Source: Rhizobium oryzicola (GTDB lineage: Bacteria; Pseudomonadota; Alphaproteobacteria; Rhizobiales; Rhizobiaceae). From it: a DNA stretch of 64,000 nt. The notes under the pieces are model-generated. The model did not search any database. It was not told the DNA's origin and worked only from the letters and a program-made list of their open reading frames with translations. Every line of letters starts with the position of its first letter. Positions within the stretch are counted from its first letter, which is position 1. Below, in pieces: positions 60,701 through 64,000 of the stretch. The stretch is taken from the NCBI RefSeq assembly GCF_030504645.1, contig NZ_JAUKWQ010000011.1, forward strand, positions 114,086-178,085. Direction: 5' to 3'. The position numbers and the translations under genes were made by a program.

Positions 60701-60970
60701 CTAGAGGCCGTACTCCGCCTTCTTCCTGGCAATCATTTCGCGGATCTGTTGCTTGCTTTCTTCCATCGTCAGGAACGGACCCTTGCGTCGCTCGTCAAGA
60801 AGCGCTTTCAAGGCAGCCAGTTCAGCCTCTTTCATTTCCGTCTGCTCGCGCAACAGTTCTAGCCCCTGCTGCACAACGGCGCTCACGCTGGAATAGCGGC
60901 CTTCTTCAACCAGCCGGCGGGCAAAGGCGTCCTGTTGGTCGGAAATCGATACGGAGGTCTTTACGGTCAT
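60701..60970 (-). CDS. ParD-like type II antitoxin without a toxin gene
   Basis: An 89-residue protein with an N-terminal ribbon-helix-helix (VKTSVSISDQQDAFARRLVEEGRYSSVSAVVQQGLELLRE) followed by a charged helix, as in ParD/CopG-type antitoxins. The partner parE should follow on the minus strand directly below 60701, but that region (60455-60700) holds only the palindromic element and the pccA tail copy. The pair may have been broken by the element, or the antitoxin may be solitary or neutralise a distant toxin. Confidence 0.85.
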   Translation of the reverse strand: MTVKTSVSISDQQDAFARRLVEEGRYSSVSAVVQQGLELLREQTEMKEAELAALKALLDERRKGPFLTMEESKQQIREMIARKKAEYGL

Positions 60971-61646
60971 GGCAGATCCATCCAGATGTTTCCCTTATGG
61001 TATTACTGAGTGCCACCATCGTCAAACTGGAAAGCGACGGACGGAGCCGGGGGACGAGCGCATCGTCGGCACCGAACAATATCAACGGCTTAGGAAAAAA
61101 ATCACCTGACATTTTCCCCGCATTTCGAACCTGTGAAACAATCACTTCGTTCCGCAGCGGATACACCGGCAGGCGTGCCGGCGATGCGGTGCCGGTTCGG
61201 GTTGTGGGGATAAGACGCAAAGCCTCATCATCCGGGTCCGCGAAACTTGAGTCCCCCTCCGGCGACACGGGCGGAGAGGATGCGCGTCGGACGTCAGCGC
61301 GGCCTCTCCGAAATACCCAGCGGCGCGCCGGACGTGCCTGTGTGGCACACAAGGGGAAGACGGGTTCGGGCTCGCATCGCCCGTTGTCCGCCTGCCGGTT
61401 CGAAAGAGCCAGCGGGAACGGCGATGGCAAACGGCTCGATCCGATCTTCCAGTCAGAGGGACCCCACACGCGGGCAGAAACGACCGAACGGGGCGCTGAG
61501 AGGTGCTACCCATACTACCCAATACGAGGCAGCTTTCAGCGCCCCGGCCGATATCACCCTGTTCCGTCGGAGCAGTCGAACCGAACAAAAACACGCCACG
61601 GGCCACCCGGTCGCGTGGTCATAGGCGCTTGTCGAGGAGGAAACCG
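60971..61646. other. 676-base region without a convincing gene upstream of methylmalonyl-CoA mutase
   Basis: Open frames exist on both strands, but their composition (runs of Arg, Pro, Ser; no domain) and lack of ribosome binding sites make them doubtful. The sequence has short inverted repeats such as CCGGCA/TGCCGG (near 61164-61180). It may be the leader of the mutase gene, a remnant of mobile DNA, or a non-coding RNA. I found no cobalamin riboswitch signature on either strand. The mutase ribosome binding site AGGAGG is at 61635-61640. Confidence 0.45.
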
Positions 61647-63785
61647 ATGACCAAAAAGACCGTCGCAGACTGGCAGGCGCTGGCCGAGAAGGAGCTGAAG
61701 GCGTCGCCCGACAAGCTGGTTTGGAACACGCCAGAGGGCATTCCGGTGAAACCGCTCTACACGGCGGAAGATCTTGCGGGCGTCGAACATCTGAAAAGCC
61801 TCCCCGGGTTCAAGCCGTTTGTGCGCGGGCCGCGGGCCACCATGTATGCGGGCCGCCCATGGACGATCCGCCAATATGCGGGTTTCTCCACGGCCGAAGA
61901 AAGCAATTCCTTCTATCGCAAGGCGCTGGCCGCCGGTCAGCAGGGCGTTTCCGTCGCCTTCGATCTCGCCACCCATCGCGGTTACGATAGCGACCACCCG
62001 CGCGTCGTGGGCGATGTCGGCAAGGCGGGTGTGGCGATCGACTCGGTCGAGGACATGAAGATCCTGTTCAACAGCATTCCGCTGCAGGACATTTCAGTCT
62101 CCATGACCATGAACGGCGCGGTCATCCCGATCCTCGCCAATTTCATCGTGACGGGCGAGGAGCAAGGCGTCTCGCGCGATCAGCTTTCCGGCACCATTCA
62201 GAATGATATTCTGAAGGAGTTCATGGTTCGCAATACCTATATATATCCGCCGGAACCTTCCATGCGGATCATTGCCGACATCATTGCCTATACGGCAAAG
62301 GAGATGCCGCGCTTCAACTCCATCTCGATTTCCGGCTATCACATGCAGGAAGCCGGCGCGACGCTGGTGCAGGAGCTTGCCTTCACGCTGGCCGATGGTC
62401 GGGAATATGTGCGCGCCGCACTCGCCCGTGGTCTGAATGTCGATGAGTTCGCCGGTCGCTTGTCTTTCTTCTTTGCGATCGGCATGAATTTCTTCATGGA
62501 AGCGGCGAAGCTTCGCGCTGCGCGCCTGCTTTGGTCGCGCATCATGGAAGAGTTCGAGCCGAAGAAGCCCGGTTCGCTGATGCTGCGCACCCACTGCCAG
62601 ACCTCGGGCGTCTCGCTTCAGGAACAGGACCCCTATAACAACGTCATCCGCACGGCCTATGAGGCGCTGTCGGCCGTGCTCGGCGGCACGCAGTCTCTCC
62701 ACACCAACGCGCTGGACGAGGCGATTGCGCTTCCGACGGAATTTTCCGCGCGCATTGCCCGCAACACGCAGCTCATCCTGCAGCATGAAACGGGCGTGAC
62801 CAAGGTGGTCGATCCGCTGGCTGGTTCTTACTACGTCGAGAGCCTGACGAAGGAACTGGCCGACAAGGCTTGGGGCCTGATCGAGGAGGTCGAGGCCATG
62901 GGCGGCATGACCAAGGCGGTGGCCGATGGCCTGCCGAAGCGCCTGATCGAGGAGGCGGCGACGCGGCGTCAGGCACGGGTGGATCGCGGCGAGGAGATCA
63001 TCGTCGGGGTCAACAAGTACCGGCTGGAAAACGAAGAGCCGATCGACATTCTCGATATCGATAATACCGCCGTGCGCAATTCGCAGATCAAGCGGCTGGA
63101 GCAGATCCGCCGCCAGCGTGACCCGGCCCGCGTTGCCGCGGCGCTTGCGGTTCTGGAGGAGGCGGCGGAGACCGGTGAAGGCAATCTTCTGGCGGCCGCC
63201 GTGGAAGCGGCGCGGGCCCGCGCAACGGTCGGCGAGATTTCCGATGCCATGCGCCAGGCCTTTGGCGATCACACCGCCGTGCCTGAGGTGGTGACGGATA
63301 TTTACGGCCCGGCTTACGCAGATGATCCCGAATATCAGATGCTGACCGGTCGCCTTTCGGAATTTTCCAAGGCCACGGGTATCAAACCAAAGATGTTGGT
63401 CGCGAAGCTCGGGCAGGATGGGCATGATCGTGGTGCGAAGGTGATTGCCTCAGCTTTCGGCGATATCGGCTTTCAAGTGATTGCCGGTCCCCTGTTTCAG
63501 ACGCCAGAAGAGGCGGCGTCGCTTGCCGTCTCGGAAAAGGTGCAGGTGGTCGGCATGTCATCGCTGGCTGCCGGTCACAAAACGCTTGCCCCGCAGTTGA
63601 TCGAAGCGCTGAAGGCCAAGGGCGCTGAGGACGTGATCGTTGTGGTGGGCGGTGTCATTCCCCGGCAGGATTATCAGTTCCTGCTGGATTGCGGCGTTGC
63701 TGCCGTCTTCGGCCCCGGCACCAATGTGCTGGATGCGGCACGAGCTATTTTGGATCTGCTGGAGGGGCGCAGAAGGAATGCGTAA
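61647..63785 (+). CDS. scpA: Methylmalonyl-CoA mutase (B12-dependent)
   Basis: Converts methylmalonyl-CoA to succinyl-CoA using adenosylcobalamin, completing propionyl-CoA assimilation. The 712-residue single-chain form has the substrate barrel (RGPRATMYAGRPWTIRQYAGFS, SVAFDLATHRGYDSDHPRV, RTHCQTSGVSLQEQDPYNN) and a C-terminal B12 domain with lower-ligand His593 in KLGQDGHDRGAKV and ADVIVV-like GG motifs. ATG 61647 follows AGGAGG. Known also as bhbA in Sinorhizobium. It lies in the same direction as pccB and pccA, 1.6 kb after pccA. Confidence 0.96.
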   Translation: MTKKTVADWQALAEKELKASPDKLVWNTPEGIPVKPLYTAEDLAGVEHLKSLPGFKPFVRGPRATMYAGRPWTIRQYAGFSTAEESNSFYRKALAAGQQGVSVAFDLATHRGYDSDHPRVVGDVGKAGVAIDSVEDMKILFNSIPLQDISVSMTMNGAVIPILANFIVTGEEQGVSRDQLSGTIQNDILKEFMVRNTYIYPPEPSMRIIADIIAYTAKEMPRFNSISISGYHMQEAGATLVQELAFTLADGREYVRAALARGLNVDEFAGRLSFFFAIGMNFFMEAAKLRAARLLWSRIMEEFEPKKPGSLMLRTHCQTSGVSLQEQDPYNNVIRTAYEALSAVLGGTQSLHTNALDEAIALPTEFSARIARNTQLILQHETGVTKVVDPLAGSYYVESLTKELADKAWGLIEEVEAMGGMTKAVADGLPKRLIEEAATRRQARVDRGEEIIVGVNKYRLENEEPIDILDIDNTAVRNSQIKRLEQIRRQRDPARVAAALAVLEEAAETGEGNLLAAAVEAARARATVGEISDAMRQAFGDHTAVPEVVTDIYGPAYADDPEYQMLTGRLSEFSKATGIKPKMLVAKLGQDGHDRGAKVIASAFGDIGFQVIAGPLFQTPEEAASLAVSEKVQVVGMSSLAAGHKTLAPQLIEALKAKGAEDVIVVVGGVIPRQDYQFLLDCGVAAVFGPGTNVLDAARAILDLLEGRRRNA

Positions 63786-63947
63786 GCGGGGCTGGAGGAG
63801 TCGTGCAGATTTCTATCACCTCCCGTTTTTGTATGGCCGCAACGGCGCTACGGTTTCCCCACCTCCCCTTGATGGGGCAGTGTTTACAGAATCAGCTTTC
63901 GGGATTCTATTTGGTTCCGGCAGGTGATTTGGAGAGGAGGGTCGCGG
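63786..63947. other. Short intergenic region with half copy of the CCCACCTCCCC element
   Basis: Contains CCCCACCTCCCC near 63861-63872 followed by TTGATGGGG, related to the full hairpin at 34064-34090. No gene is seen; a purine-rich GGAGAGGAGG lies just before the last partial frame. Confidence 0.5.
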
Positions 63948-64000
63948 ATGGATTGCCCGAGATGCCATGGACAGGATCTGCGCAAAACCGGCTTGAAAGG
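63948..64000 (+). CDS. Start of a possible zinc-ribbon protein (cut by window end)
   Basis: ATG 63948 preceded by GGAGAGGAGG opens a frame reading MDCPRCHGQDLRKTGLK with a CxxC zinc-ribbon half. Only 17 codons are visible, so the call is tentative. Confidence 0.35.
   Translation, partial: MDCPRCHGQDLRKTGLK

Noticed and set aside
60906..61469. Minus-strand open frame of 187 codons overlapping the ParD gene and the gene-free region
   Set aside because: Composition is Arg/Pro/Ser rich, it overlaps the antitoxin in another frame, there is no ribosome binding site and no recognisable domain.
60971..61646. Possible cobalamin riboswitch before the B12-dependent mutase
   Set aside because: I looked on both strands for the B12 box and the GCCACTG and GGGAAGG core elements and did not find a coherent set; B12-using mutases are also rarely controlled this way.
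1..64000. CRISPR arrays, tRNA or rRNA genes, transposases, prophage genes
   Set aside because: No regularly spaced repeats, no recognisable tRNA or rRNA segment and no such proteins were seen in the reading.

Overview
The window looks like a chromosomal (or chromid) stretch of a plant- or soil-associated member of the Rhizobiaceae (Agrobacterium/Rhizobium/Allorhizobium type). The evidence is the high GC content, the dense ABC transporter and GntR/AraC content, a rhizobial-style palindromic intergenic mosaic element (60471-60651), a pectin-fragment utilisation operon, a LuxI-type acyl-homoserine-lactone synthase, and a propionyl-CoA carboxylase / methylmalonyl-CoA mutase module. No rRNA, tRNA, CRISPR array, transposase or phage gene was recognised. 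Species cannot be assigned from sequence reading alone.

Layout. 1-5003: end of a Kdp potassium-uptake operon (kdpB 3' part, kdpC, then kdpD/kdpE). 5136-9043: a polyamine/opine-type ABC importer, followed convergently by an adenine-deaminase-family gene (9050-10915). 11003-19197: AraC regulator divergent from a carbohydrate ABC importer plus a GH28 polygalacturonase and a GH105 unsaturated glycuronyl hydrolase, i.e. uptake and intracellular digestion of pectin oligomers. 19370-22199: a PoxB-like ThDP enzyme and a MYG1-family protein. 22240-27805: a large winged-helix/NTPase/repeat regulator divergent from a short AraC protein and a hydrolase-fold protein that has lost its catalytic serine, then an AHL synthase with a small downstream gene and no luxR partner in the window. 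27893-34052: a GntR-controlled importer/hydantoinase operon with a near-ideal sigma-54 promoter, pointing to nitrogen scavenging from cyclic amides or pyrimidines. 34175-36519: a LigM/DesA-like tetrahydrofolate-dependent O-demethylase and its GntR regulator, sharing one palindromic operator. 36588-44229: an MdtABC-type RND efflux operon. 44458-46849: GntR regulator, RNase H, HxlR regulator, GST. 47112-52518: a 5-oxoproline cluster (NRAMP-like carrier, PxpA, fused PxpB-PxpC, biotin carboxylase-BCCP). 52564-63785: propionyl-CoA assimilation (ScfR/PccR-type regulator, pccB, pccA, methylmalonyl-CoA mutase) interrupted by yghU, kptA between two paralogous small genes, a small membrane-protein gene bracketed by a duplicated pccA 3' tail, an orphan ParD antitoxin and a palindromic repeat element.

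How the genes work together. Most of the window consists of self-contained catabolic cassettes, each with its own importer, enzymes and local regulator. Perfect or near-perfect palindromes in the right promoters connect several regulators with their targets. The most unusual places are the pccA 3' end (59905-60454), where all five nucleotide differences inside the duplicated coding tail are synonymous; the 5-oxoproline cluster, which carries the parts of a split urea-carboxylase-like biotin enzyme; the solo AHL synthase with its small partner gene; and the kptA cluster.
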